A stretch of 64,000 nt of DNA from Polytrichum commune (taxonomy: Eukaryota > Streptophyta > Polytrichopsida > Polytrichales > Polytrichaceae): the NCBI GenBank assembly GCA_950295325.1, contig OX485805.1:32725501-32789500 (forward strand), in the 5' to 3' direction. The notes below the pieces were generated by a model. It had not been told where the DNA came from, ran no database searches, and saw nothing but the letters and a program-made list of their open reading frames with translations. This document shows positions 46,904-59,399 of this stretch, in pieces. How positions within the stretch are numbered: position 1 is the first letter of the stretch; each line of letters begins with the position of its first letter. The position numbers were made by a program, and so were the translations under genes.

Positions 46904-48079
46904 GCACATTGAAGTGCTTGAGGTGATAGTTTGTAAAAAAAAATTATCGAGTCCTAAATTATATGTTTCATGTTTATGGGGCTCAAACTTTGTCTTGTAT
47001 AACTAAGGCTCACGTCAAGGAGAAGATAAAAACGTAGTCACAAGTTGCATTGATGACTATGTTGTAAGTATGTATTTCCATGCAAGAGCATCCAAGTTGT
47101 GCATTCAATCAATTTGAAGAGTGTTTGTGACCATAGCATTACTAAGCAACTAGATGATGATCTCTTTCCAAAGAAAGAGGTTGCCATTAAGAAACTCTGA
47201 TAAATCAATACATATTTCACAATTAAGTTGTTCCCCATAAATGGGAATCCCGAAATTAAAGGCAAATTATGCTCGCCCGATACATGGTCCCACAAAATGC
47301 AGCCAAGGGGATGAGTGATGTTATGACAAGTGATTCAAGACTAACTATGTTATCTCATGACACGATTAACTAAAAAAAGAATATATATATATATATACAT
47401 ATGATTTGGCATATGAGGAGGTCCGAATGGGGTCCCTCAATACTCAACGCTTAAAGGACCATGCATATTTTTATATGAATAGGTGATGTTTTGTACCTCT
47501 TTTGTATATTACTCCAACAAATTATATAATGATTATTTTATGAGAACTTTTAAATCGACTGCGTACTTTGTTAAATGACTACAAAGGCGCGTTGCATGGT
47601 CACATGGCTTGTCAAAATTCGATTTCTAATCTCACACATGAAGAGGGGCAAGGTGTCAACTTTGTGTTAGAATTAATAAACTTGGCCAGTTTGGATGACA
47701 AATCCAAGCCTAGTCAAACACCTTACATATTGATTGTAGTCATTTTAACTAGTGTGTGGTCAATTTAACGATCCACCTTCTTAGTTGGTCTATAGTTCCA
47801 ACCCCATAACTAGCAAAGTTCCTCTTGGACTTAGGAGAGGAATCCGGAGAAAGGAGGCCCAAAAAAAACGATGTCAACCCCGATAAACACACATCACCGC
47901 TTGCCACGTAATTAAGAACAAAGCCGCAAACTAGAGGCAATGCAAGTCCATTGTGGTAGGAGCCAACAACTCCCTTGCGCAGAGAGCAAAAAGAGAAATG
48001 CAAGCGGAGCACACCGAGGACCAAGAAACCAAAAATCACTTCAAATCCAAACACCTTTGTTGATCGGAGGCCGCGGAGA
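46904..48079. other. Non-coding stretch
   Basis: A short (TA)n run near 47382-47396. The minus ORFs 47038-47295 and 47749-48105 have no recognisable domain. Confidence 0.35.
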
Positions 48080-48300
48080 TGGTGAGAGGGAATTATCACA
48101 TCCAAGTATACCTCTCATCCATCCAACATAAGAAACTTGACTCCCATATACTTTTGCTGCCGATTTATCTCAAAATGACCTTGAATAACCTAACCCATGA
48201 TCTTTAAAGCTAATTTCGGTGTCAAATCAACTGGGAAAAAAATAACCTCCAGATTGCATACTATTTTAAGGTTTTCATGTTGGATGAATGTGAAGTACGC
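48080..48300 (+). repeat. RepA copy
   Basis: GAGAGGGAATTATCACATCC, CTCTCATCCATCCAACATAAG, TTTATCTCAAAATGACC, TCTTTAAAGCTAATTTCGGT and ATGTTGGATGAATG in the RepA order. Both terminal motifs are present, in opposite orientation. Confidence 0.6.
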
Positions 48301-51300
48301 TTGTCTACGACATCTTTCCTCTCTCCTTCAAGGAGACCAAGTATCTTTGTTGTCATCCCTTCCACACATAACGTCATATGCCCCCACGGCCCTTTGTCGA
48401 TTTGCTTAAGAAACCATTTTTTTTTTTCCTTTCCCGAATCACAATTGTTAGGAATGACCATGAATGGTTGATTTCCCTAGCTCCCATGTCCAAGCGTCAA
48501 GGAACGTCCAACCTCCCCATTTTGAGCAGGCATTAATTTTTTATACACAAAGAACAAAGCACTCATGATGATGAGTCGATGCCCCCGTGGCCTACACCGT
48601 TTGTCTCAAGGCTTAAGACAAGATATTTTTGCCATCTTTGCACGAACAATGTATCTTAAGTCCGCCTTCTTATCAACTTATAAATTGTTCAAGGCCCCGT
48701 CATGGCGCTACTACCTAGTGCACTTTTGCAAACCACGTGTACCTTAAATTTACGGAGACCTAATTTTCCTCCTCCCCATGGAATCTTTGATGGTGCAAGC
48801 AATCACTTGGATTCTCTCGAGAATGTAACTATTGTGTCTTTCCTACATAGCACTTTGTTAGGTAGCCGGGTGGTATTCAACCTCGAAGGTTAGCTATTTA
48901 TACCAAACACTATCTCACCACTTGTGAATTTCTTATTTGGGTCGGATATGTGAAGACCATGACAATGTGTAGGGAAACAATGGAAGCCCCCAAACATGTG
49001 TATCTACGTGGGTCTTATATTGTGACTCATTATAAATTGGACCTTTATACTTGAATGGTATATGGCGAGGTTTGTAGTAAAAAAAGGGACACCAAAAATA
49101 CATGTTACGATGAGATTGGACCATGTGTTCAAGATGTACACCATCATGAGTCTGGGAGGGGTATGTGTTCATTAAATTTACAAAGTAAGAAGGTTTGGGT
49201 AAAATGTTCATTATGAGTTCCTGTAGCTATTGCATCTCTACCATTCCGATTCTAGCATTAGAAATGAGAAGAATTTGTGATTTGCAATTGTCAGCTGGAC
49301 AAGACAATTCCCAAGTTGATCAATGGCAAGCAATGTTTATGAAGTTGGAGGTGCCCACATTTGGGTCACATACCTCAAAGTACCATGTGTATGAGAAATG
49401 TCGCCACATGTAAGACCTGCCATCTAAGATATGTGGCCTTCTTGTGGGCGTTTTGGATTGTTGGATTGAATCATGAATAGTATCACCCGGCTAATGTCGT
49501 GAACTAGCAATCACGTATGGAAATGATTGTCATTTCAAATTTAAGAATTGGCGTTAGTCATAGGAGGTCAAATGTGAACTTTTTTTCCTTTCTTCTTAAG
49601 TGATCACATAATCCTTGTCTAATTATGTTCAAGACTTAACAAAAATGGTTAATACTTTTGAGCACGTTTATCGTTTATTAATCCCAATCTCATCGTAGCA
49701 CAAGTCTTTTTGATGTGGATTCTCAACTAAGACCTTGCCATATACTCCTCAAACATATATAGGCAACCAATGAAGAAGAGTGACCACATATACCTTACTT
49801 ATATATTCCCTTATAATAATATTTAATGCTAGAGGGCCACACTGCAACATGATTCAATGATACTTTCCCCAGCTACCCCCCAAGGTATTATTTTAAACTA
49901 TATATTGTATCGTGTACTGTGCAAACATTCAAGTGCAAGCATATTTTATGATCCTCAAAATATCTCCTTGAGCACACCAAAAGCTCAACTTCAAGGACCA
50001 CGGGTTGTTTGGCACCGCTTCTTTGCCACAAACAAGACATAAAATTTTAGGTATTTCAATTTATTGCACTCATACATTTGGATGTCTAGAATTTACCTTG
50101 TAGCGACAAATAACTAGTGGCGAACACCCATATTGATCCTTGTAGAGCTCCTTACCAACTTTGTTTTACTACTCATACCTTTCCACTTAGATGATTCCAT
50201 GTTGTGACTATTGATCAAGATAGTTGGACGACAAAATTTGAAAGATCTTCTTACCTTCTTCGGTGGTAGAGGCTTTTCATTCATTTGTAACTATATAGGT
50301 ATATGCATGAGTTTCAATGCAACATAAATGAATGGTCAAAAGAGGTGTAAGAGGTTTTCAAACATGACATGCTCATGGTCCATCGGTACAAGAATGACAT
50401 TGTCCTAGCACTCGTTCTTGGCGACTAAGAGCCATTTTACAAGATCTATGAAATTGTTTTAAAATCTACTAGCTTTGTAGATTCATTAAGCCGTTTGGTG
50501 GTTGGAATGAGCGGGAAGAGTGCATGATCCCCATAATGTTGGCGAGACGTTGTGGAGAAAATTTCTAAATGTTTCGTTGGTGTGGGTTGAAGTTTTCTTT
50601 GAGCTTGTCAACTTGAGGAATACAAAGTGAGGAGTGATCTAAAAGTCTAAGTTAGTTGGCGGGCATCTTGTACTTTTATCTCGACTAAGTGCTCCATAAA
50701 GTTTCTTTACGCAAAGTCTTAATTAGCAACGAGCCACTACCTTTACAAGCGGCAAGATCGTGGTCCCACTATGGCTTACAATTTGTGGTGGCCATGTACG
50801 AGGATTTGTGAAGAACTAATGTTGGATGGGTATTAGAATTCGCACCAAACCTTCACTGTTTATTAGGGTGGTTCTTTAAATTCATAACCGCAGTTCTCAA
50901 ATTCTCAAATATTTGGACTTGAATCATAACTATGGTTTTAAAAAATGAATCAATACCCAATCTATATTCTTAAAAAAATGTCCTTTTTATTTGGTCTTTC
51001 ATAAATACTGTTGGTTATGATTTTTTCATTTCTTTTAAAAATAGGAACTATAAATTTCTTTTATTCTGAAAATGTTCAAAACCCTTGGCGTTGGAGGTTC
51101 TTTGCTCCCAATTTGTATTTGAAAACCGGAAGTGGAAGTGGTTAACCAAATTGAATACCTATCCAATATTGGTAAAAATCTATCTTTTGGAGGTTTATGG
51201 TTGATTTATTCCAACCTAATGTAACTAGACTTATTTGGAGATCAAATATGCTACAAAAGAAATCAGATGATAAAGACTTTCCACCATTTTCATCTCCAAC

Positions 51301-51554
51301 GTACATAATTGCCATGAATCCTTGACTTCTTAATTATTACCATCATATGTCCTAGGATACACATACCATGCATGTAGCTTTATGTTTGATTCATCTCAAC
51401 TTAATCTCATTAGACCCATTTAGGATCTTTGATCATGATTCCAAGTCATATTAACTTTGAAGTATAATTTCCCGAACGATAATAAGTTCCTCAATGTTTT
51501 CACCTTCATCTTAAATGGCTGTAAAATGGTTGTCATATTTTCGGCACACAATTC
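48301..51554. other. Gene-free stretch
   Basis: About 3.2 kb with only short ORFs lacking motifs. No terminal repeats or tandem arrays were identified. Confidence 0.35.
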
Positions 51555-52305
51555 ACACATCTTTTCAATATCCGTTCTTAGAACCACAACTAACCACATA
51601 CCACTCAAATATAGGTGTCCGGTTCCAAAAAGTAACCAAATATAAGTTTGTCTATATATATATATATCACATTTCAAAATTTGCAAACATTTAGGGCCAC
51701 TTCACACATGAACCAAGGGCCGTGACCATGTAATTGTGAGGGCCCTTGATACTCTCATTCGAAGGCCATATCAATTATCTAAGACCCTCGACTCGAACAT
51801 GGTGTGTCGGAATTCATGTCAAACCTACCTCTTGGAGGTGGGCTTGATGCAAATTTTGGCAGACCATGAAACGTTATCCATAGTCTACCATGTAGGAATC
51901 CATGTACACTTTTCATCCACGATAACTTTCTTTGGACCCTTAGACCTTCAACCTTCTAGTGTGAAGTGAAGTTGGACAGTCACGACCTTTTCAACTAGTC
52001 AAAGATCTTAGAACTCAATCGTCATGGGCCTTCAATCTCGTGTGTGAAGTGGTCCTCGGTGACACAAAACGCATTGCATGGGACTCAAGTGACACATGTC
52101 TTTTCAGTACCCGTAATTAGAACCACATCTAACCACATACCACTCAAATATAGACACTTGTCCCACTTTTTTTTATTACAAAGCAACCAAATAAGGTTTG
52201 TCAACCTTTATATACATATACATATACATATATATAAGTATAACACTTCAAAATTTGCAAAATTTTCAGTGAAACCGAACGCGTTGCATGGGACTTAAGT
52301 ACGGT
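51555..52305 (+). repeat. Two-copy tandem repeat, one copy split by a Tourist MITE
   Basis: Copy 1 (about 51564-51693 plus 52056-52085) and copy 2 (about 52098-52305) share TTCTTAGAACCACA-CTAACC, ACCACATACCACTCAAATATAG, CAAAATTTGCAAA and GCATTGCATGGGACTCAAGT-type segments. Each has a TATATA-rich tract before CAAAATTTGC. Copy 2 has no MITE and therefore shows the empty site. Confidence 0.7.
51694..52055 (+). mobile_element. Tourist-N1 copy C, shorter and diverged (362 bp)
   Basis: Begins GGGCCACTTCACACATGAAC and ends, inverted, GGACCACTTCACACACGAG. TTA precedes the left end; the right flank is TCG. The interior is collinear with copies A and B but has deletions. Confidence 0.75.
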
Positions 52306-54280
52306 GGCAGCTGGATGGTTGTTTTCCACCCAAAGAAAGTGAGGCTGAAAACGGCTTGCCCTAGTGGGGGTGCCCAAAGGCACACATGTGAGTATTATAA
52401 GGGGCCATGGAGGGCGACATTAATAGTCGGCCATTTTTGTCACCACTCGACCGGGCCCGGGACTAGTGGGGCCGACTCTCTCTCTCTTATAAGGTAGGCT
52501 CACATTGTACCCTAAATATTATGACAAGCACTTGACATGGAGTCAAGTTGGGTCAAGTTGTGTCGAGCCGTGCGAGTACCGTATGTGTACATTCCCGAGC
52601 GTCATCGCATGTGTCAAAGAGAATGTGAAGTTGGGTTTGGTACTTTACCTTCCAAGAATTCTTTTCCCCTTTCGTTGCATTCCAAACTTTGCCTTTACAT
52701 TACATGGAAAGCGCCCCTCCCCCCCTCCCCCCTCTAGATGCTACCTTCAAAACGACATGAGCTGTAGGGGGTGCATCGTTACATATACCAACTTTTAGTG
52801 TTGTCATAACCATTTTGACATGAACGACCTAAAAAACAGGATGATTGTGGTGTTTTGGCAGCATGTCTTCTCTTATTCTTGTCATTTGGGGGGTGTCATT
52901 TGATCTCTTGTGTTCTTTTTGTAGTGTTAGGCCTGCAAAGTCATAATACTAGTATATGTTTGATTCAAAGTGGAGTTAAAGTTGGTGTGTCTTGTTAAGT
53001 AGAGTGGAGTGTATGACTTATCTTGTGATAGCAAGTGTGACATCCCACCTTCTATGGTTCTCGTCCAATAATTGCAAGACTAGTCTACATGTGGGTATAT
53101 TATGAACAGTGTTGGCCACACGCAATCAATGTATAGTGTAGTAGGTGTCAAGGAAAATGTGAACAAGTAGCTAGGGTAAGCTGACCACAAATCTAGAACG
53201 AGAATGTAGTCAATCACCTTGAAGTTAGTAATTTGACTCCCCTTTGGATTTGGTGTGAGATGGGTTTGTTGTTGTTGTTTCAGAGAGGTGAGATTGCATA
53301 GTCCCACCATTAACTTTGCATTTAAAGAATTTTATCCATGTCAACCGGAGATTATGATAAGTCTCGGAAGATGAAAATTTTATAAACTTTTAATAAATAA
53401 GCAACCATGAGAGGGAAAGCCCATAATAGTACTAGATTTAGTAATACATCTTGTGGCTCACGACTAGTAGGGAAAATGCAACGGGTGATAGCGCACATGG
53501 CGACCTCTACTCTACAAAAGTCCATTCATTGTAGTGTGGGGTCTCTAATCCTATAGTGCCAATGCTCCCTACACTTTGGCACCCACTACTAAAGCAATAG
53601 TTTCCTCGATAATGCCACCTTCAACACATGAGCACCAAAACTTGCATAAGTTAAACTCTTAAACCCAAAAGCCACCCGATAGACTCGGTGCCAAATGGAC
53701 CCAGTGATGAAATATCTTCGAGTTCCTTTTAAAAGATGACCCAAATATGAACGTCTCACACAACCTTTTTGCTAAGAAATAGTGTTGGAATTCATAGTTT
53801 GAGATATTTGTGTAAAAGGCGACTCACGTCGCTTGTGCTCATCATTGAACCTCCTTTGGACTTGTGTTGCAAAAAAACTCAAAAATTTGGCACTTGGTCT
53901 TAGGCGTAACATTATTCACGTGAGTGACTAGGTTGGGTGGGGTTGGGAATATGTGTTGGAATAAGTGCGCTAGAATTATATCTTGTGGATGCTTCTCTAA
54001 GTAGATTCAACATGATAAACTATGAGTTATTTAGAATGGAACAACCAGCAACAACTAAAAAATGTTATGTCTGTGAAAAGCAGAATAACAAGCTATCATT
54101 TTGAACGGAATTTTGGGATGGATGGATGCACCTATTTTGGTTTGACACCTATTTCAGTTTGTGATCTATTATGAACATCTACAACCAAGGCGATACTAGA
54201 CACATAATACATGTCAAATGACCTTCTCAAAAACAAAAACCAAGTGAAGATAAAGAATGACTTTTTCATTACCTAGCATA
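52306..54280. other. Gene-free stretch
   Basis: The ORF pair at 52505-52798 and 52537-52737 has no motif. The minus ORF at 53080-53310 is likewise unsupported. No repeat ends identified. Confidence 0.35.
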
Positions 54281-54288
54281 TCGTGACA

Positions 54289-54513
54289 CTATGATCGGGG
54301 AGAACCGGCAGTTAGTTACAAATGAACCGGTTGAGTTTGAGAAATAACCGGTTGACGTTCAAGATTGCAGGAAAATTACCGGTCATTTAGAGGAATCTAT
54401 AGAATATACCCCAATTTAATCAAGGAAATCCGCAAGATGTCTACATGTAACCGGTTGGACTTGCAAACGCTAGGATCTTAGCCGGTTATGCCCAAAAATC
54501 TCCCCGATCACTG
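54289..54513 (+). mobile_element. hAT-N1 copy 7, intact, 225 bp
   Basis: Perfect 8-bp target duplications TCGTGACA (54281-54288, 54514-54521). Ends CTATGATCGGGGAGA and, inverted, CAGTGATCGGGGAGA. Nearly identical in layout to copy 4. Confidence 0.92.
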
Positions 54514-54521
54514 TCGTGACA

Positions 54522-56372
54522 CAAATAAGAGAGTGGAGGCTTCAATATAGACGAGGCCATGGACTTGTCAGGTTTGCATGAAGTCCGTGAACAATAATAA
54601 GTGAAGTTTTTAGTTGAATGTCACAACAGCAAAATGCAGTGCAAGACATTAGTGTTATAATGTTTTAGCTAAAACATGTGAATCCAATCGACTAAACAAT
54701 GATGTTATAATCGTCACATCTATTTCACCATTATCATACTTCTACCCACATGGGAGGTTCAATTGTCAGATCCACCATGGAAACAACTGAAGCACGGTAT
54801 AGTTTAATACTACTAAGTTAGGAATCGGTCCAATTCTGCTTGAATATGAGCTGATTACGGGCCCGCTAATTGCTGCTGCAAGGAGAGCACATGACTCATG
54901 CGATTCATCACTCTCGACTACTTAAAATGAAAGCTTACGATTGAACTTAATATACTAGTTCGATGCGTGTGAATCAATGAGATAATTAAACAACACCAAA
55001 ACGCAGAGGAAAGAAAGTCTCTCTCTGTGCGGATTTCGAGATCGACCGCATCTGTAATTGTGTGCAGAGAGCAGCAGCAGCACGGATTTAAAGTGATAGC
55101 TTAGCTGGTGGCCGGCTGATGAGGATGAGTGTGGTTTGCAGTGATTTGTTGGACTTGTAGCCAGATACGTGAATGTTACATCCATGCATCAATAAGATTC
55201 CAACATCAATGATGATATTCAAAGAACTTATCCATGGGTATCGAATTTATAATAGAGTTCTTTGTAGGCGATCGTTAAATCGACGACACGAGTGTAAACG
55301 ATCGTAGCTAGGGACGCGTCGTGCGGTCACATGACCTGTCGATGTAAAAGAGGAGAAAGGTAATAGCTTTGCTTCCTCTTTCTTTACATTTCAGTTGATA
55401 TCTTGCTCCTCCTCTTTATGTGTGCTGTGAAAAGTCAAACGTCTATAGGTCATGTGACTGTGCGATATGTCTTTGTGGTCGATTTAACAATCCCTTATTT
55501 GTAAAGTGAAGCAGATGAACTCATGGGTATAAACTCTAAACCTTGAGTTTATGAGCATCAACGTAACATAATCCAGCTGCGATCGTAGGCTAGGTGGGGC
55601 TAGGAATAAGTTATATACTATTTGGAATTATGCAATGCTTGTTTGTTCTCTCTTACCATCAAATTCAATATGATAAACTCGGGTGAAGCACTATTACTGG
55701 ATATTATTATACAAAGCTGGATAGTAGCTGGATAATGTTATGAATCCAAGAGTCACTCAAGTTTTCTTAATGCTTAAATTACCATACACAAAGAGTGGTG
55801 TTGGGCTCTTGAAAACTGGTTTTCTAGCTTGTCCTCCTAGGAAGGGTGGGCCAAGTTAGCCTTGCATAGGTTGATCCGGGATGTAGGACGACGGGTCCCA
55901 TGCGCATACCCTATCTCATATACTAAGATTCTCTCAAACTTTGAGAGATGGAAAGAGTAGGTCCCAAATTTTATCCAACTTTCGAAGTAGGCTCTGATAC
56001 ATGATGAGCTAACGAGCTCTTTGTAAATAGTTTTCTCAAAAGAAGGATCAAACCCACAGTTTCGCCCTTCCTTGAAGGATTTATGGATAACTCTAAGACC
56101 TCGACATTTGGTGGATAATCTCAAGGTGAGAGAATCTTTGTGTACTCAAGTTATTGTTTGGCTCAATATCATTCTAAACCATATTGGTACTAACACGATC
56201 TCACCTAGGTATGAAAATCCTTGCATGATATATAGACCCGAATGGTATTAATATCACAAATATTGTCAACTACCCATTCCCTACTGGTATAAATGAAGGG
56301 TGAAATTCTTATAACAGATACTTGAAATATATGAAGACGATACCACATGAACTAAATAATATACAAAAGGAG
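54522..56372. other. Gene-free stretch
   Basis: Near 55270-55500 an inverted pair (CACATGACCTGTCGATGTAAAAGAGG-type against CTCTTT-TGTG and GGTCATGTGACTGTGCG) suggests another fold-back element; the ends were not resolved. No gene is supported. Confidence 0.35.
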
Positions 56373-56380
56373 GCGGGAAC

Positions 56381-56587
56381 CAGGGCTCATGGGGAACCGG
56401 CGGTTAGTTACAGATGAACCGGTTGAAGTAGGAGACTTTAGGAGAATTACCAATCATTTAGAGGAATCTATAGAAGAATATACCTCAAATGAATAAAGCA
56501 ACACTGGAAGATGTCAACATGTAACCGGCTAGATTTTAGAATCACTCGGATCTTGACCGACTATGCCCAAAAACTTCCCAAGCACTG
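56381..56587 (+). mobile_element. hAT-N1 copy 8, 207 bp
   Basis: Ends CAGGGCTCATGGGGAACCGG and, inverted, CAGTGCTTGGGAAG. Target duplications GCGGGAAC (56373-56380) and CTGGGAAC (56588-56595) differ at two bases. Confidence 0.78.
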
Positions 56588-56595
56588 CTGGGAAC

Positions 56596-57470
56596 GCAGG
56601 CAAGTAGCCCTAGTGACAATCTCTAAGTTAAATTTTCTAACTTAACTTACTAGAGATAGATGATGCCAAAAAAGACATTTGACCAAACGAATTCACTTGG
56701 AAAATGAGTAGAATGCTTGTATGATGCACTAAAATGGGAACAACTCAATAGTCAAGCACCTCCACCAAATTCTCATGCCAAAATGTGCGAACCACAATAG
56801 GCTAGCCACCTTGCATTTGGACTATGGAGTATGTAAAACTATCCCATGTTTCTAATCATGCATATGCAAAGAGTTCCTCGATAGTCAATAAGTGTCAAAA
56901 CATAAAACAAAAATATTGATGTGAGCACAAAGGCCAATTTTACATGAACATCAAAAAAGAAATTCACTTTTGCAAGAGAAAAACATCTTTGATGTTGATG
57001 CAAAGTTTGCATTAAAGTGGCAAACATTGATTGGGGTCAAGACCCTCACATGAGCTCCCAACATAACAATGACATGACCACTTCCCACTATGACATTTTT
57101 TTACACATCCTAATCATCTTCAAATTGCACGGCTCATGGGTTGATATCCGTGTTGGCTTGATGTTTATAGTTATTTTGATTACATATGAATGAGTTAGGT
57201 GGTGTTGATGTAGGGAAAAAACCATCCATGAACCAAAACTGGGTTGCTTGGATAATTAGGGATTGAGTGTGATGTTGTTGTCACAAACTCACCATCTTAG
57301 TGTCACAGAGAGAGAAAATTATTGTATACGAGCATACCTCTTGTTCATCCAACTAGAAACCTTGAAATAGTATGTAACCCGGAGGGTTACTTTTGTTGGT
57401 TGGTTTGACACGAATTTGTTATTGACTTAAAATTGATCATGCTCATGTGTGACATGCATGAAGTAGTAAT
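56596..57470. other. Gene-free stretch with a partial RepA copy
   Basis: A RepA fragment occurs at about 57300-57430 (GAGAGAAAATTATTGTATACGAGC, CATCCAACTAGAAACCTTG, GTAACCCGGAGG). No gene is supported. Confidence 0.4.
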
Positions 57471-57478
57471 ATCATCAG

Positions 57479-57688
57479 CAGTATTTGGGCATAATCGATG
57501 GAGACCCTAGTGTTTCCAAGTCCAACTAGTTTACATGTGATCTTTTGGTTTTTCTTGATTAATGTGGATATATTCCATAGATTCCTCTAAAATGATTGGT
57601 AATTTTCATGAAGTCGTGAACTTCAACCGTTCATTTCTCAAACTCAATTGGTTCATCTGTAACTAGCGGTTGGTTCTCCCAGTTCATT
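57479..57688 (-). mobile_element. hAT-N1 copy 6, antisense, 210 bp
   Basis: Starts CAGTATTTGGGCATAATCG and ends, inverted, CAATGAACTGGGAGAACC. Landmarks CCCTAGTGTTTCCAAGTCC and GGTTCATCTGTAACTAGCGG are antisense to copy 1. Target duplications are weak (ATCATCAG against ATTCTCAA), so this is an old copy. Confidence 0.7.
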
Positions 57689-57702
57689 GATTCTCAACAC
57701 TA

Positions 57703-58413
57703 CACTGTTGTGTCAGATTAGTGTGGGTTACCATTTGGAATTATGTGTCGCTATAATTTTTCACTTGACCTTATAGTTTTTTTCTTTCAACTAAGGGCCA
57801 CTTCACACACGAGACTGAGAGCCCTGTGACCATAACACTTCAGGCACTCTCATGGGTGGAGAAGGCGGAGCCGGTCCAAGTTCACTTCACACTACGCTTG
57901 AGGGACCCACGGAGTATGTGAATGCAAGATGGATGTAAAGTCTACATGGATTCCTACATGACATTGAATGCATCATATTTGATGGTCACTTGGGACTATT
58001 TTCAAAAACCACCTTTTGGAGGTAGGCTAACACAAAACCGGGAGACCATGGCACTCCAAACGCTCACAACCGTTGGTTTATTCTACTTTATCATGTGTGA
58101 GGACCCGCATGAATAGACATTCATTGAAATAGCATTTGATTGAGGGCCTGGTCACATATGACTCCACACTACACTTGAGGGTTTGTGACCACACTACATG
58201 ATTTTGGAGGTGTGTTGGGACGGCCTTTGGACACTTCCTTTTGGGCTCTCCCAATGTCATGGTCATGGCTCTTGGTGCCTGTGTGAAATGGCCCTAAGTT
58301 ATATCATATTCTTCACTTATGTTAATTGGGTACAAAAGGATACTCTTAGTAAGAAATTGGTATAGCAACGCATAACTCCAAATGGTAACCCACACTAATT
58401 AGACAAAACATTG
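57703..58413. mobile_element. TA-N1-like MITE split by Tourist-N1 copy D
   Basis: Arms CACTGTTGTGTCAGATTAG then TGTGGGTTACCATTTGGA-TTATG on the left, and their inverse on the right (CAATGTTTTGTCTAATTAG and on). Without the insert the element is about 210 bp. TA precedes the left end. Confidence 0.7.
57795..58294 (-). mobile_element. Tourist-N1 copy D (500 bp), inverted
   Basis: GGGCCACTTCACACACGAG and, inverted, GGGCCATTTCACACAGGCA, flanked by perfect TAA duplications (57792-57794, 58295-58297). The body is the reverse complement of copies A and B. Confidence 0.88.
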
Positions 58414-59036
58414 TCGCTAGCTGCAACTTGCAATTGATACGATTTTCCGCCACTTATCCATCCATCCATCCTTCCATTCCATCCGTCCATTCATCCATCC
58501 ATCACACCAACATGATCGATCATCTCGTCAATTTGCTCCCACCTCCCTCATCGCACTCCGAGAATGACCCGCTTGGACTTGGTCTCCAGCCAGCACTTGG
58601 TGACGGCCCCTGCACTAATTGGTGTGCCTCCACGAAGCTTACGTTGCGTGGCCAACAACAACAATAACTCAAAAATTTCTATTTACATATTTATACACAA
58701 GTGAGTGGGTATAAAGTATGTGTAGATATAAGTATGTATATGCTTGAATAAGTAAGACGTAAGAAAGGTGGACTTGGGATTTGTGGCGTCTATGTAAATT
58801 CATCCATTGTGGATGAAGGGAAAATAAAATTTCCTATAAGATCGAGGGTCAATTCATTCCGATTCGACATAGACTGATTTGGGGTTTTTTTTAATCTATT
58901 TTTGAAGTTAAATCTTCTAATAATAATCATTTGCATGTTATCGTATAAATTCGTTACATTTTCACTTTTGTAACAAATGAGTTTACATAGCCACCATGAA
59001 TCCCTAGCCAGTAAGGTGGGCACACTGACCATGGAT
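58414..59036. other. Non-coding stretch with a CATC-type microsatellite
   Basis: A degenerate (CATC)n run lies at about 58455-58505. The minus ORF at 58790-59080 has no motif. Confidence 0.4.
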
Positions 59037-59293
59037 TTGTGGAGAGAGGGAATTATTGGATATGAGTGTGTGTTTCTCATTCATCCAACATAAAAGTTTT
59101 GAAATAGTGTGCAACCCGGAGGTTGATTTTTTTTCACAATTGATTTGACATAGGAATTAGCTTAAAGAACTTGAATTAGCCTACGCAAGGTCATTTGGGA
59201 TGAATTGGCAACAAGCCTATGGGGAGTCAAGGTCTTCATGTTGGATGGATGAGAGGTAAGCTCTTATACAATGAGTCCCTCTCTCCAAGATTT
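59037..59293. repeat. RepA copy with both inverted ends
   Basis: GGAGAGAGGGAATTATTGG then TCTCATTCATCCAACATAAAA on the left is mirrored on the right by CATGTTGGATGGATGAGAGG then CAATGAGTCCCTCTCTCC. This is the clearest sign that RepA is an inverted-repeat element of about 250 bp. Confidence 0.7.
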
Positions 59294-59399
59294 GTGGTGT
59301 CTATGTAAACCGATCCATTAGGAAGGTGTAAATGCAGAGAACCATTTTACAGCTTGGAAACAATTATTTTTAGAGGTGTTGACTTTGGAAATAGCATCA

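Noticed and set aside
58767-59298. GATTTGTGG on both sides of the RepA copy as a 9-bp target duplication
   Set aside because: The same word with longer shared context (GTCTATGTAAA) occurs at 58768 and 59289, so it belongs to a larger repeat and does not prove a target duplication.
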